Assembly: GCA_037178625.1 (NCBI GenBank)
Contig: CM074138.1
Span: 372,001-436,000, forward strand
Reading direction: 5' to 3'
Source of the DNA: Skeletonema tropicum
Lineage: Eukaryota; Bacillariophyta; Thalassiosirophyceae; Thalassiosirales; Thalassiosiraceae
DNA: 64,000 nt
This document shows positions 10,628 through 21,808 of this stretch, piece after piece (within the stretch, counting starts at the first letter, position 1; each line of letters opens with the position of its first letter). Position numbers and translations under genes: made by a program. Under the pieces are notes generated by a model, which was not told the DNA's origin, made no database searches, and saw only the letters and a program-made list of their open reading frames with translations.

Positions 10628-11379
10628 TTCTTTCTCATGATTTGATAATGAATTGTACGATAGTGCTAAAAGTGCTGCAATCTTCGCAGTTAGTAAGACT
10701 CGGAAGCTGTAAGAGTAAGACTAATAATTGCTTCAGTATCAAATCATCCTCGTCTTGAATCTTTCTATCACTTTCCACTTACTCTCGGTGATCATTCTCA
10801 TCCTCTGAGCAAGGCGAGCATTCCGTTCCTCTTTCTCTTGAGCTATTCGAGCGATCTCTTCAGCTCTGGCACGTCTTCCTCTCAACGAGGTCCTGCAGAC
10901 TCTTCCTGTCGGGCAAGCTGGATTACGCCTGCCTTCAGTTTCTAATTTATTCCACGAGGCATTGGCATGATCATCAGTTCGATAGACTTCCGTTCCTCCA
11001 ATGATCGTATAATATTTTGACATTGCGTTTCAAGCTCCAAAAGCACGGCCAAAATCTTAATGTGCATGCTATGTCGTCAAATTCTAGGAGGCTAATGATA
11101 CATTTGATTAAAATTGAAGCAAAACGATTCACACGGTAATCTTCTCCGCTTCGTCGACTGACGGCCGTGGCCATGGACATGGTAGCTTTCGATTGAGTCA
11201 AACGATGAACCACGAACGATTGAACTCGAAAGTGCAGTATCATTGGGTGCGAGTGGCGATCTTATCAAGGGAATAACTACCTTGATCTTATCAATCGAAC
11301 GAACATGAAAGTGATGGACGGAAAGGAGCAAGAGTTTTGGAAGGTTGCCTCCCCCCTATATAAGTAAATGGAGTCCCGC

Positions 11380-11468
11380 AATAATTTCCGAGTTCTACAC
11401 TTAAGGATTTCCCGCAATTTCTCAAAACGAATTCGAACGAATGTGAACAACCCTGGATTCTTGAGTAC
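11380..11468 (+). repeat. Direct repeat, left copy
   Basis: Roughly 85 bp running from cgcaataatttc to ccctggattcttgagta. It recurs at 11886-11970 with a 10-bp internal deletion and a few substitutions. The two copies bracket the dispersed hairpin repeat copy B. Confidence 0.75.
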
Positions 11469-11482
11469 CAGTCTAAAACTAG

Positions 11483-11755
11483 GGTGCACCGTGTGCGAAG
11501 AAAAGAGAAGAGATAAAGCAGTTGTACATAGGCGCAGCACGCAGCCGAGGCTGAACAGTGAGCAGCAACCTCAGGAAGGCACAGGTATCTTGATTTTCGA
11601 ACGCCGACCCCATGCCTGCGTGAGGCAGGCGATGGGGTCAGCGGCAGATTCTTCTCACTACTCACTAACTTCAGCTAATAAAATTCTTTTCTCTAGAGCA
11701 TTGCCTAGCCGTATCATAGCTTATGCGGGCAGCATTACTTATTCGATCAAATGAG
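11483..11755 (+). repeat. Dispersed hairpin repeat, copy B
   Basis: Second copy of the family described at 10330-10627. The hairpin (cgaccccatgcctgc with gcaggcgatggggtc) is at about 11603-11639, and the distal segment reads catagcttatgcgggcagca, then ttattcgatcaa near 11735-11750. Copy B is the shortest and looks closest to a full unit. Confidence 0.65.
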
Positions 11756-11885
11756 TCAGTTGTACGATTCGAAACGATAGGGTGCCAAAGCCAAAAGAAT
11801 CGCTGTAACATATGTGTGACGATATTCGAACACTGTTATGTTGGTGTAACAAAATGTAACAATGACTAACCCTAACAAAATTCCT

Positions 11886-11970
11886 TCCCGCAATAATTAA
11901 GGATTTCTACACTTAAGGGCTTCCCGCAATTTCTCAAAACGAATGTGAACAACCCTGGATTCTTGAGTAT
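11886..11970 (+). repeat. Direct repeat, right copy
   Basis: Second copy of the 11380-11468 repeat, ending in the same ccctggattcttgagta string. The 506-bp spacing and the intervening repeat copy B suggest a segmental duplication or a nested insertion. Confidence 0.75.
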
Positions 11971-12142
11971 TCGTTTTTGTTCTTGGCGCTTCACGGGTCC
12001 CTCCCCGTTCGCGATTATTTTGAGTGCCTTTCGAAAGAATCAGGGAAATGGTGTGGCATTCTAACAAGACCACCTCATGGGCATCGGGTATGACGTTGGT
12101 TTGGCACTGGCCATACACAGTAGCTAAAATAAAATAAAGAGG

Positions 12143-13377
12143 ATGATGAATGCCACCAAAGAAAAAGGACGTGACAGCAGTGCTCCAACGGCTGCGGCGA
12201 TACGGAAAATTAAGGTGTCTCATGTTGACTTTAAGCCGCCGCACAAAAAGAGAAAGAATGCAGGAGACGATGACGATGCTGAGGGCTGGTACAAAGTCGA
12301 GTACTCTACCTCTACGTTTATTACAATGTCGGATGGACGCCCAATGCAAATTAAAACTTACACTACAAAAGATATGCAGAATCATTCAGCAGATATGATG
12401 AAAAAGACTCGGGGTGCAATTGAGTCTCAAATGGAGAAGTTGTGCCTGATGTCCGTCTTGGTGCTGGGCCATTGTACATGGCAACAGAGGGAATATCTTT
12501 GGGTTAGTAAATTGAATTCTCGCCGCAGAAGCTAGGTCGGTAGCGGCACGGAAAGGTCATCAAACTCGAGCAGATGCAATTGATGAAATGGATGCGACAA
12601 AAGCCGTGCTGGTGTCCAAAATGCATGAAAGAATTAAGTAAACCGTCATCGGGCTGGACCGCAACCCCACATCGAATTGCAGGATGTCAATCTCTCTCCC
12701 GCTGCCACGGTGCAAACAATAGTGCATTTGAATTCACGAAGAATGCATGTACAAAGATTGCCGGCCGAGGTGTTGCGGAACAAATCTGTCATGAACGTTC
12801 AACGCTGAACAATGTTTGTGCGGAGTTGACTGTTGGGGAATGGATTCTATTTCATGGCAAAGATGCTAATCGCAATGGCAATGAAAACCCTGACCAACCA
12901 ATCTGGCTTGGTCGGGTGATGCCAAATCCTGCATGGGGTGGGCAAGGTGTGCTTCGGAATACGACAGGCACAGCCAAACGTTATGACATGGGTGTCGAGG
13001 TGCAAAACAACGAAGTTGCAATATATGTTCAGTGGTATGAGAAGATGGACTTGAACTCTGATGAACGCAAATATCGCGTCAATGGAACATTGAGTCCGTC
13101 AGTCCAAAATAATCAGCTTTTGCTTCATACTGGGTTCAAAATGCAGCAGCTGCTTGGAGATTCCAATCCTGTGGCAAGAAGTCGGTCAGGATCTGACAGA
13201 CAGCAACGACAACGAACGACGGCAGCTGCATCTTCCAGTTTGGGAGAGTATGCTCGACCCAGACGAAACAATCAAAGCAGCTATGAGAGCTGGCATGACA
13301 AGGAATACGGTATTGTATGGGAGATGACCGAGCGGGATCGTGACTTTGACTTTGCACTTGGTAGGCGCGAGTTATAA
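12143..13377 (+). pseudogene. Decayed gene, probably transposon-derived
   Basis: Coding character jumps between all three plus-strand frames. Segments include MPPKKK.. with NLS-like PPHKKRK near 12240 and an acidic run; KVEYSTSTFITMSDGRPM; then in another frame ARKGHQTRADAIDEMDATKA (12545-12610) and VNLSPAATVQTIVHLNSRR (about 12690-12740); and finally a long frame to 13377 with GEWILFHGKDANRNGNENP, WLGRVMPNPAWGG and VAIYVQWYEKMD. At least three frame changes are needed to connect them. The last part resembles a chromatin-binding or transposon accessory domain, but I cannot name the family. A further fragment at about 13685-13780 (EVVYDKIGSGGEQRAEDLMK) may be its distal end. Confidence 0.5.
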
Positions 13378-14451
13378 TTCTTACAACTTTTTCATTTTAC
13401 ATTTTTGCACCTAGCTCGTTCTGGATTCGGACTCAGCTCACTGAGAGCAGTAATTTAAGCGAATAAAATAGCTTCAGAGTGTGTGTATTGGCTGAGAACG
13501 AACAAAAGGGGCAAAAGTGGCTAGGCTGACCCTGCACTTAGCCTTTTATAAGAAGTAGATAATCACCCAGGTATAGATTGCAGGTGGATAGGTTCTTGTG
13601 AATACTGGCAACAAGAGTGGCAATTCTGAGGTTCCGATAACTTCTTTGATCATCGGATTTATATTATTTTCCACAGCTGCCTTCTTGAGGTAGTGTACGA
13701 CAAAATTGGATCAGGAGGAGAACAACGTGCCGAGGATCTGATGAAAGATGGAATCAGAAATAGGCGAACCAGAGGTAGGTAGTTTATGGGTTTATGAGTG
13801 TTTGGTTTCATTTAGTTATCGACATTGAGCCAGACTACAAAATTAACGAAGAAATAGTAATATTATACTCACTACTCATCGGAAAACATCGATACATTCA
13901 CATTTCTGCCAAACAATTGTCAATTCCTTCGTATTGTGCTGGTCTTGTGAGTCATCCAAGTTGGTCGCGAGCAAACCAAATAGTAGATGCAGGCGGTGTG
14001 GATATTACTAGCGTTGATTGGGCAGGTCCTTCAAATATATGTTGTGTCTATCCTCTAGAGAATGAAACAAGTAATGCACTTTTACATCCCAATGCGACTT
14101 CCAGTATGCATCTAACCCTCAAATGCAGCTCATCTGTCATCTTGTTTCACGATTAGTGCCGTGGATACATAGCACAGGTAGGAGCAGAGAAACCAAACTG
14201 GAGGCCAAACCTTTGAATGTGACACATAAAGTATATCTTGAAGAGCTGGAGCTGGGCTGACAACCTGGACAACAGACAAACAGAGCAAAACCTCGAACAA
14301 GATCTGCGACACAAACACACAAATGAAGCAACAACTTCAGAATATACCGCATCACAAAAGATGGTTATCGTATGCTATACATTAATTGTGTAATGTTAGG
14401 ATGCTGTGTGTATTCCTAAAGGTAATAAGTAAAATACAATACACCAGCTCT
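13378..14451. other. Intergenic region with a possible tail of the decayed gene
   Basis: About 1.07 kb. Apart from the coding-like fragment at 13685-13780, the open frames (13794-14156 plus, 14130-14355 minus) overlap each other and have no recognisable domain. The right end is the 3' flank of the light-harvesting gene. Confidence 0.35.
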
Positions 14452-15078
14452 TTAAGGTTGAGGAAGTCCAATATCATTCAAGTTACCAAGTTGCTCATGA
14501 ACCATAATTCCCAAAATACCCATCTGTGCCGCACGTCCATTATTCAACTCAATCGTACGCTTTCGGTTCTGCCACTCCTCTGTCTGCTTATCCCATCCAA
14601 AGTCAATAAGTCCATTACGGTAATCACCAGGGAAGGCATTCTCACCGGTAGAATCCTGCATGAAGACAGTAAGACAAAAGACAGTCATCAAGGTCAATGG
14701 GATAGTTCCACGAACTTCCGATGGGAGACCCTCCATAAGAAGAGCCTTGAAGCCGAATGGAGCGGCCTCCATACCCGGAAGACGAACACCGGCAGCGGTA
14801 GTCAACCATCCGGTCACAGCGAGCATGGCACAACGTCCATGACGGATTTCTACTTCTCTAAGGTGATCGAATTTCTCTTGACTTTCGTCCTTGACAAGAC
14901 CGAGGGGGTCGAAAAATCCTAGGGGGGCAATGGCGCCGATTTCGTTTTGGTAGGAGATTTCGGGTGTCCATAGGTCGGGACGGGTTTGGGAGGCCAAGGA
15001 AGAGGCGGAGGAGCCGGTTTGGGCGGGGGCGAAGGCGGCGGCGGAGCCGATGAGGGTGGCGAGGATAGCAGACTTCAT
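14452..15078 (-). CDS. Fucoxanthin-chlorophyll a/c-binding protein (Lhcf-type antenna)
   Basis: Single-exon antenna protein of 208 residues. It binds chlorophyll a/c and fucoxanthin in the thylakoid membrane and passes excitation energy to the photosystems. Residues 1-15 are a signal peptide ending AAA|FAP, the bipartite ASAFAP-type plastid import site of diatoms with Phe16 at +1. The mature start has APLGFFDPLGLV (51-62). Helix 1 carries the chlorophyll-binding motif EVEIRHGRCAML (75-86), and helix 3 carries the paired motif ELNNGRAAQMGILG (177-190). Loop features such as GVRLPGMEAAPFG separate helices 1 and 2. Length and motifs fit the Lhcf group, though Lhcr or Lhcx assignment would need a tree. 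The gene is divergent from the OGT-like gene, with start codons 387 bp apart. Confidence 0.95.
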   Translation of the reverse strand: MKSAILATLIGSAAAFAPAQTGSSASSLASQTRPDLWTPEISYQNEIGAIAPLGFFDPLGLVKDESQEKFDHLREVEIRHGRCAMLAVTGWLTTAAGVRLPGMEAAPFGFKALLMEGLPSEVRGTIPLTLMTVFCLTVFMQDSTGENAFPGDYRNGLIDFGWDKQTEEWQNRKRTIELNNGRAAQMGILGIMVHEQLGNLNDIGLPQP

Positions 15079-15464
15079 GGTTGATAGTAGTAAAGTTTCG
15101 TATATTATGCAGTAGTGGCTGCGGTAGCTTGTGGTGCCATGGAGAAGAAGGATCGATGCAAAGATTTGCCTTCAAGTTTCACTTTCAACAAAGAGAGTGC
15201 GACACGCACGTTTTGTGTACTTACGGAGACGAACTACTTCCTTTTCAAAGTAACAGATATGTATGAAACAAATTGTACCCATACATAGGTATGTTCTTAG
15301 AAGTTCATTGAAAACCGATAACCGAAAACCGAGAATATCTCCCACAACTTACCGCGCTTTTTTACCCAGCCGCATCACAGGCAGAGCAGTGATGTTACTT
15401 ATCATTGAGGAGAATTGATGTCATTGCTGGATTGGAGCAGAAAAGCATTAGGAGTAGAAGTATT
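15079..15464. other. Divergent promoter region, antenna gene / OGT-like gene
   Basis: 386 bp between the two start codons. No repeat or coding region is evident. Both promoters must lie here; I did not identify a reliable TATA or light-responsive element. Confidence 0.4.
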
Positions 15465-18400
15465 ATGCATGCACAAGATATGATCAGAAGGCATTACACA
15501 AAGCGCAGCGGTGCTCAGTGTGGTGCTAACAGTAACATCACGATGATAGCGAATAACAAAATAATGATGATCAAAAGACAACAAAGACGGCAACGACGTC
15601 ATGATGTCATCAAAGATAATGCTTCATCGATAACGATGATGATAATGCTTTTCAAACTCGTTTTCATTTACCTCCTCACATCATCTACCACATTACTGCC
15701 ACCATACCTACTCATCCACGCCGCCAATGAAGATCTATCATCATCATCATCAATCGATATTATCAATAACGGTCACTCCAATCTCCTCGAAGGTCAACGT
15801 CTCTTCCGCCTCGGTGACTACACCACTGCCAGCACGTATCTGTGGCGAGCAGTGTTACTTCACTCTTCTTCTTCAATCTCTTACGAAGTCAATGATGCCT
15901 TCACACCTTTTCTTCAATGCTACATCCACCTTAACAAATTAGTCGATGGAATAACGTACATTGCCGCAGAGAGTTATTTACGTGGACAATTCGATATGGG
16001 GAGATTGTATTTACATCAGGCGTTGGAGTCGGATGCGATGCATGCTGGTGCGAAGAGATTGAAGGATATTGTGACGGAGTATGATAATGAAAATATTGGC
16101 AACAACAAAAGTAGGTTTTTGGAGAGTGTATCTTTGTTGGAGAGGATTAAGGAGGTGAGAGATGCGATGGATGTGGCTACTGCAGCTGCTGCAAGTGGTG
16201 TTTCAACGAATGATAACAATGATGCAAAAAAGAACAGCAGTCATCAGGATGGATCATCTGCACTCAAAACGAAGGGTCTTGACATTTCAGATCTATACAG
16301 CAACAATAATGATGATGACACAACATTATCATCATCACCACTTGCCCAAAAATATCAACATTCCACCCCCGAAGAAATATACAACATCGGCACACACTAC
16401 TTCAACACCAAAAACTTGACACACGCCGAACAACTCTTTCAATTATCCTGTATTAAATCACATACCAAATTGGCAGTAGCATGTACCAATGCAGTGTATT
16501 TACGGACTAATTTGTGTTTGTGGGGGGTAAATGGGATGGGATTTGAGAGGGATATGGAAGTTGTACGGAGAGTTACACGAGGTGAGATGGAGGTGTATCG
16601 TTCTGTGAGAGAGTTTGGAGGAATGATGACATCGAGAAGAATGAGTAGTAGTAGTGGTAGTGATGATGATGATGATGATGATGACGGCAACAACATCAAC
16701 ATCCACAAAAACAACAACATGGCCATCCAAAAAAAAATGGGTATCAGCAACCTAAAAGCAGACAACGACTACATTCTTTGGAATCGAGCAACATCCGTCC
16801 ATCCTCACATGATGCTAGGGTATCCATTCCACAACAATGACGACGCCATACTCAAACGATACTCTTCGGAAAGTATGGCAATTTTGGATGAATTGCGAGC
16901 TAGAGCGGAACATCATCAACATCATCATGGTGGTGCTGGAACTAATGGAAGGAGTAGTAGTATACCGGAACTACCGGATGATTTACCGTATAGTGTCATG
17001 GAAATGCGTGACAAATTCGTCAAGAAGAATAACGAGGTGTCATCATCATCGTCATCTTCGTCTTCTTCTTCTACTGCACCACCAATCAAGGTTGGATTTG
17101 TCGCTAGTGGATTCAACTCCAAGGCAGTCCTTTACTTGTCTCATGACTTGTTCCGTTTCTTTGATCCAGAGATTGTCGAAATTCACATCTTCTCAACTGG
17201 AAAACCGGATCCTCCTCAGTTTATTGAGGGTACAATGCGAGGAGTTGATTGGCGTCAGCGTGTAATCGATACGGTGGATCATTTTCACGATGTGCGGCAC
17301 TACAAAGGTAATCATATCGGGTTGGCTCGATACATTCACGACTTGGAAATCGGCATATTGATCGAGTGGGATGGTTATGCGCGACAAGGAGATCGAGCTG
17401 GTGGGCTGATGGCATTGCGACCTGCACCGATTCAGATATTGCATCAGGAGTTCTTGATGACATCTGGTGCACAGTACGTGGATTACATCGTTACGGATAA
17501 GAATGTGTCCCCGTTAGAGTTGGAGGGGTTGTATACGGAGAAATTCTTGTGGTTGCCCAATCACTTCTTTAGCAAGGGCCATGCGATGCAGAGGGAAGTT
17601 CATCCGCCACAGCTAGAATACGTACCAAAAGCTGGGAAGGAAGCCAAGTTTGATTTGGGAGTTGGATCTCAAGAGAATGCATGTCTGTCATCCAATCCGC
17701 TAGGTAGAGGTACAACTGACGAAGAAGTCTTGTTCGTGTATTGCAACTTCAACAAATTTCTCAAACATAATCCAGAAACATTGCGAAGTTGGATACGGAT
17801 TTTACAGACGGTTCCAAATTCAATTTTGTGCTTGTTGGAGAATCCAGCAGAGGTATGTTGTTCATTATGTGCTTATTCGATCTGTCACACTGAACCTGCT
17901 TATTGATTCGTTCTTGTACTCTAACATTTGCCTGCTTCAAAACTACATCGCACAGGGAATACCCAATTTGAGAAAGTTCGTGACTGAAGCTTCTTCCAAC
18001 GATACAGCTGACCTTAACGATCGCATACACTTTCTACCCTGGGAAAAGAATCCATTTGACCACCAACGCCGTTCGTACTCGCTGTGCAACGCCATGCTTG
18101 ATTCCTACCCCTACAATGGTCACACTACTGCCCAAGATGCATTGTATGCTGGGGTCCCGCTCATTACACGATCCGATGGAGATGACATGTCATCCAGAGT
18201 GAGTACGTCTGCAAATGTTGTATTGGGATTGGAAGAGCTGAATCGCCTATGGCGGTATCGAAGAGTACGAGACTATAGCAATCCGCATGGGAGCAGACAA
18301 GGGTTGGTTTGTATCTATACGGACGAAGCTGATTGAGACTTGTCTGCAGAAGAACCCCATGCATCCCTACTGGGATGTACCACGGTATGTAAGTAACTTC

Positions 18401-18586
18401 CAGAATGGCTTGAAAGATGTGTGGAGTAATTTCTTGGCAGGAAATGAGATTGAACATGTGGAGGTGAAGGAAGAAAGCGAGCAAGGGACGATGGATATTG
18501 AGATTGCAGTCAAAGAAGAAAAGAGGAAGAAAGCTTTAGATGAAAGGGAACAAAGGACTAGACATAGAAATGACGACGAGCTTTGA
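15465..18586 (+). CDS. O-GlcNAc transferase-type glycosyltransferase (GT41), with signal sequence and one frame break
   Basis: Exon 1 is 15465-17852, followed by a 103-nt GT-AG intron and exon 2 17956-18586. The product is about 1005 residues if one surplus base near 18244 is ignored. Residue numbers count from ATG 15465. ATG 15636 would instead start directly with a signal peptide or anchor (MLFKLVFIYLLTSSTTLLPP). TPR-like helices follow (LLEGQRLFRLGDYTTAS, PEEIYNIGTHYFN), then low-complexity Ser/Asp/His linkers. The GT41 catalytic region starts at IKVGFVASGF (about 540). It includes EWDGYARQGDRAGGLMALRP, APIQILHQEF, NFNKFLKHNPETLRSW, and in exon 2 NGHTTAQDALYAGVPLITR. The NHxxxH element of classical OGT reads NSKAVLY here. 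After the break, the frame AYGGIEEYETIAIRMG continues to a charged C-terminus. Confidence 0.82.
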
Positions 18587-20084
18587 TGCTTTCTTACATG
18601 AAGTGAGGAACGCTCCTTGGACTTTGGGAACAACTTGTAGAGAAGAATTACCGTGTTGCCTCCGCATTCCCCCCCTCAACCTCAGCGCAGACAAAGTATC
18701 AAATCGAAGTTGTCCAGATGTATCTACTTATTGGTACGAGCTATCCGAGGTCTCATGTCCAGCTATGTCTAGCCGCATTTTTATAGATTTAAATGAAACA
18801 AGAAAATTACCTTGATACTAATATCCTTATCGTGTATTGTTTACTTTGTATCAAAGATGAAGATAGAAAACATGCATGCACATAACACCCCTAGACCCCT
18901 ATATATACAGCCACAGCTTCTGATTGACCTCTTCGACTTTTGACTTTGACATTATGAGACGGCTTTGCTTTATTGGACTTTTGGTGCTTTGCTGCATTTG
19001 GAGCCAACTGATTTGCCAGATTTCCCTGCCGTCGTTGCTGAGGTGGTTGTGGTCGTAGCCTGGGTTGTGGCCTAACCCCAGTCCAGCTGTGCAGTAGTCA
19101 CACCCATGGACTCTCTTCCTCTTCCAAGGGAACGATGTTTTCCTTTTAAGAGAGAGGAATGGATGTAGTCTTTGTTCAAGATGTACTTGATATTATAACC
19201 ATCTTCATTACGTGGAACTTAGACTTCGACAAGAAGTCGACAAGGGACAAGGCCAAGGCTTCTTCATTCGCAATAGGTAGGACGATCGCTCGATCCTGTA
19301 GCCTGTATCCTGTGCGTGCGGCTGATCACTGCGAAGATGCCCATCTCTTTTCTTTTGTGTTTTGTGCTGAACAGTAAAGGGTTAAGGTAGAGGTTATCTC
19401 TCTAGAGAGGCATACACACTTATTTAATAATACGTCGGTACTCTTCGGGGATGGAGGCTTACATAAAATAAAAAAGCCTATGGTAATTGGCCTAATCTCG
19501 AAGCGGGAACAAAAATCGTCTATCAAGATCTAAACTAGCCAAAGTAACTTTTTATTACCTGCAAATTCAACGCCGCGCAGCTGGTTCTACCATCGCTCCT
19601 GGTGGTGCTCTACTTGATGTGTCCAGCGACCGGCTTTCAATCAAAAAGCCTAATCTCGAACGCGACCAGAGTGGGAACAAACTATTGGTCAAACAGTCTA
19701 AATAGCCAACGTAACTTTTTACCTGAGTACTTTTTTGACAAAGAGTCTAAAAAATAGCCAACGTAACTTTTTACCTATGTGCTTTCATTTCACCTGCAAA
19801 TTCAACGGTCGCGCAGCTGGTTTGGCCTTCTGCTCCTGGTTCAACTTGTCTCGACATACAGCTGCTGCGCGCGCACCATTCACGATACACCAATAACTTC
19901 AGGGGTAAAAAGCTGTATCTTTTGAAGAGTGTGTAGCGTGTCTCTTGCGCAATTTTGTCGTCATGTACCACCTCGCACAATACTTCACACTCCACACTCC
20001 ACAGACACCGCCCATAAAATTTCCATCTGCTATCTAATCTGAGAGCACCGACCGCGAAGCTCCCACCAACCTCCACCAACAATC
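18587..20084. other. Intergenic region with short local repeats
   Basis: About 1.5 kb without a supported gene. A TATA-like cctatatataca at about 18896 precedes a 34-codon hydrophobic frame (18955-19059) that could be the relic of a signal peptide. Local repeats at 19480-19840 are listed separately. Confidence 0.35.
19480..19840 (+). repeat. Local imperfect direct repeats
   Basis: The phrase tagccaacgtaactttttac occurs near 19695 and 19755, with a variant near 19535. The phrase cctgcaaattcaac followed by gcgcagctggtt occurs near 19560 and 19793. Gcctaatctcga recurs at 19489 and 19650. The pattern suggests a decayed two- or three-unit duplication upstream of the gene at 20085. Confidence 0.6.
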
Positions 20085-20606
20085 ATGAGCAACAACAGTC
20101 TAGACGAGACCAAAATCGACAGCAAGGATGGCGACTTTCCCTTCATTCTTTGTACGCCAACAAAAAATGACAACGATGAGGGTGATGTTCTGAATTCCTT
20201 CGATGCAGAAGAGTCTCCAAGGCATAACTTTTTCCTCAAGCCTCGTCGTTCATGCAAGTTTACACTTGGCTGTCGTCATGAGCAGAATAATATGAGCACC
20301 GAACCTACCGGGAACGACGGTGACAGGGACTTGTCCGACGAGCAATTGGAACGCAACAGTTCCAGCTCTCCTATGCCAACCTTATCCCTTGATGACGTGA
20401 TGGTCACCCCTCCGGTGATCAATCTATTGAAGCGTCGACGTCCCTCTCATTCTCAAGAAGAAAAACAAGAAGAAGGAAACGACGATGGCGAGAAGACCTC
20501 GTCCTCCAAGATGTTGCCTCTATTTCCAAGTCTAGGACGTCAGCAGCAGTCTCAGCACCAGCACCCTCCTGCTCTCCGTCGACCTGTTGCTCGTCGCCTA
20601 CGCTAA
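20085..20606 (+). CDS. Hypothetical disordered protein, 173 residues
   Basis: ATG 20085 (AATCATGAGC) to stop 20606, intronless. No domain recognised. The sequence is hydrophilic and probably disordered: acidic and Ser-rich stretches, an RHNFFLKPRRSCKFTLGCRH patch (about 45-65), SP/TP sites (EESPR, VTPPV), the basic NLS-like LKRRRPSHS near residue 115, and a Gln/His-rich tail ending RRPVARRLR. The SP/TP sites and basic clusters suggest a nuclear, phosphorylation-regulated protein, but that is inference. It converges with the channel gene on the other strand. Confidence 0.5.
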   Translation: MSNNSLDETKIDSKDGDFPFILCTPTKNDNDEGDVLNSFDAEESPRHNFFLKPRRSCKFTLGCRHEQNNMSTEPTGNDGDRDLSDEQLERNSSSSPMPTLSLDDVMVTPPVINLLKRRRPSHSQEEKQEEGNDDGEKTSSSKMLPLFPSLGRQQQSQHQHPPALRRPVARRLR

Positions 20607-20876
20607 AGGGCCTTTGCTCGCTTAAGTAGCGCCAGCTAATGCATGCAATCGCAAGGAGAAGTCCTCGACGTATCTAGACGTCATCGATTGCTAAGATTCA
20701 CCGCTATCAAAGAACAAGAGAAAGACACTATACATCACGCTGATAGATGCTATGTGTATCTTAAACACGTCTCTCACAAAGCCACACTATATACCTTGAA
20801 GAAATTGATGGAGAAGATTCGTTGTGAAATATTGTAGAACTATTTTGACAAAATAAATGAACATTTGCTGAAATTC
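20607..20876. other. Short intergenic region
   Basis: 270 bp between the hypothetical gene and the last coding-like stretch of the channel locus. Contains only the two 3' flanks; a 64-codon plus frame (20643-20837) is not supported. Confidence 0.35.
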
Positions 20877-21345
20877 TTATTCTGCTATAATTTGCCTATT
20901 TAATTGATTGCGTCTCAGTTCGAGCATTCCGTAGAGACCTGAAAAGGAAATTTTACCCACAGAATTCAAGCTATGAGCTTGAGAGGATTCATGGCTTGAC
21001 AAGTCAGAGACATCCGTTGTAAGCTGACTCGATTGAGTTTGATAGTGCAGAAGATCGTACCTCAGTAGTTGTTGTTGACTGGATTGAGTTTGATAATGCA
21101 GAAGACCTCCTCTCGGTTGCTGCTGTTGACTTGATAGAGTTGAGGTGCGCAGAATTTCCCTCGGTTGTTGCTGAATAGTTTGAGGAAGACAGAAAAGAAG
21201 ATCTTCTCTTACACTTTGTTGACGCACTTGACTCCGTCGCAAGTGATGATTTCGCTTTTAAGGTATGCCTAACCTTGGTCCATCGGCCGCCAGCTGCCTG
21301 CACAGTGCCCGGTGCTGTTCTCTCTTCATTGATGATACTGTAAAT
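20877..21345 (-). pseudogene. Ser/Gln-rich tail downstream of the channel locus, frame-mixed
   Basis: Minus-strand coding-like DNA lies after the channel modules. One frame reads INEERTAPGTVQAAGGRWTK then VRHTLKAKSSLATESSAS; another takes over with VREDLLFCLPQTIQQQP, repeated HYQTQSSQ units and a non-repetitive end VGKISFSGLYGMLELRRNQ. The middle (about 21020-21180) is an imperfect tandem repeat of about 50-60 bp rich in ttgttg/gactgg. A TTTACAG acceptor-like site precedes the first segment. It may be the terminal exon of the channel gene or a separate small gene; the frames do not connect without indels. Confidence 0.35.
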
Positions 21346-21359
21346 TACGATCTCGAAGC

Positions 21360-21808
21360 TTAGGCCATTTTCTCCTGATGAGAACAGAATCTTTGTAACC
21401 CAAAAGAAGATTGATCATGCCCTAAGACAGAAATCATTGATGCATCTGAAGTCATTGTGAGGATGTCGCCTTTCAATTCGTGAAGCTGATCATGCATCCA
21501 TCGCCAAATTTCAGTCCGGTCATCTATGTTGAAGCGTGCATCCATTTCCACTAGTTTGTGTGCAATATCTTGTGCACTGCAGGCGAGCTCCTCAGATGTT
21601 GTCGACTCTGACTCATCAGCATTATCATAGGCAACAGAATCACCAAATTGAGCAGGAGGAAAACGTTTCAGCCAAAGAGGAGCAAGGGTTTCAGGTGACC
21701 TTCTCGCGTCGGATTGGAGCTTTCGGCAAGAAGCCATGAGCACGGTCGTTATAAATGGCAATATCACTTGTTGAGTCATTGGCACTACGTACAAGTGCAA
21801 AGAGGCGT
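21360..21808 (-). pseudogene. End of second receiver domain and second HPt module of the channel protein, frame-broken
   Basis: This continues the channel coding sequence after the frame break at about 21808. Aligned with the first module of the same protein, it contains RLFALVRSANDSTSDIAIYN and GFLPKAPIRREKV, then after a second surplus base near 21700 ETLAPLWLKRFPP, then the phosphotransfer-type WMHDQLHELKGDILTMTSDA. A third surplus base near 21428 separates LGH from INLLLGYKDSVLIRRKWPK, which matches INLVLVAQCPETALERWNS of module 1. So the second receiver-HPt repeat is complete in content but has three single-base breaks. Either sequence errors cluster here or the distal module is decaying. 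Confidence 0.6.

Noticed and set aside
10739..11023. 94-codon minus-strand frame with a charged helical end
   Set aside because: ATG present, but no family and no neighbouring evidence; only a composition argument. Possible exon relic, not strong enough to annotate.
16439..17122. Minus-strand Ser/Asp-rich open frames
   Set aside because: Antisense shadows of the low-complexity linkers of the OGT-like gene (GAT/TCA runs).
18955..19059. 34-codon hydrophobic frame after a TATA-like cctatatataca
   Set aside because: Could be a signal-peptide relic, but it is too short and has no continuation.
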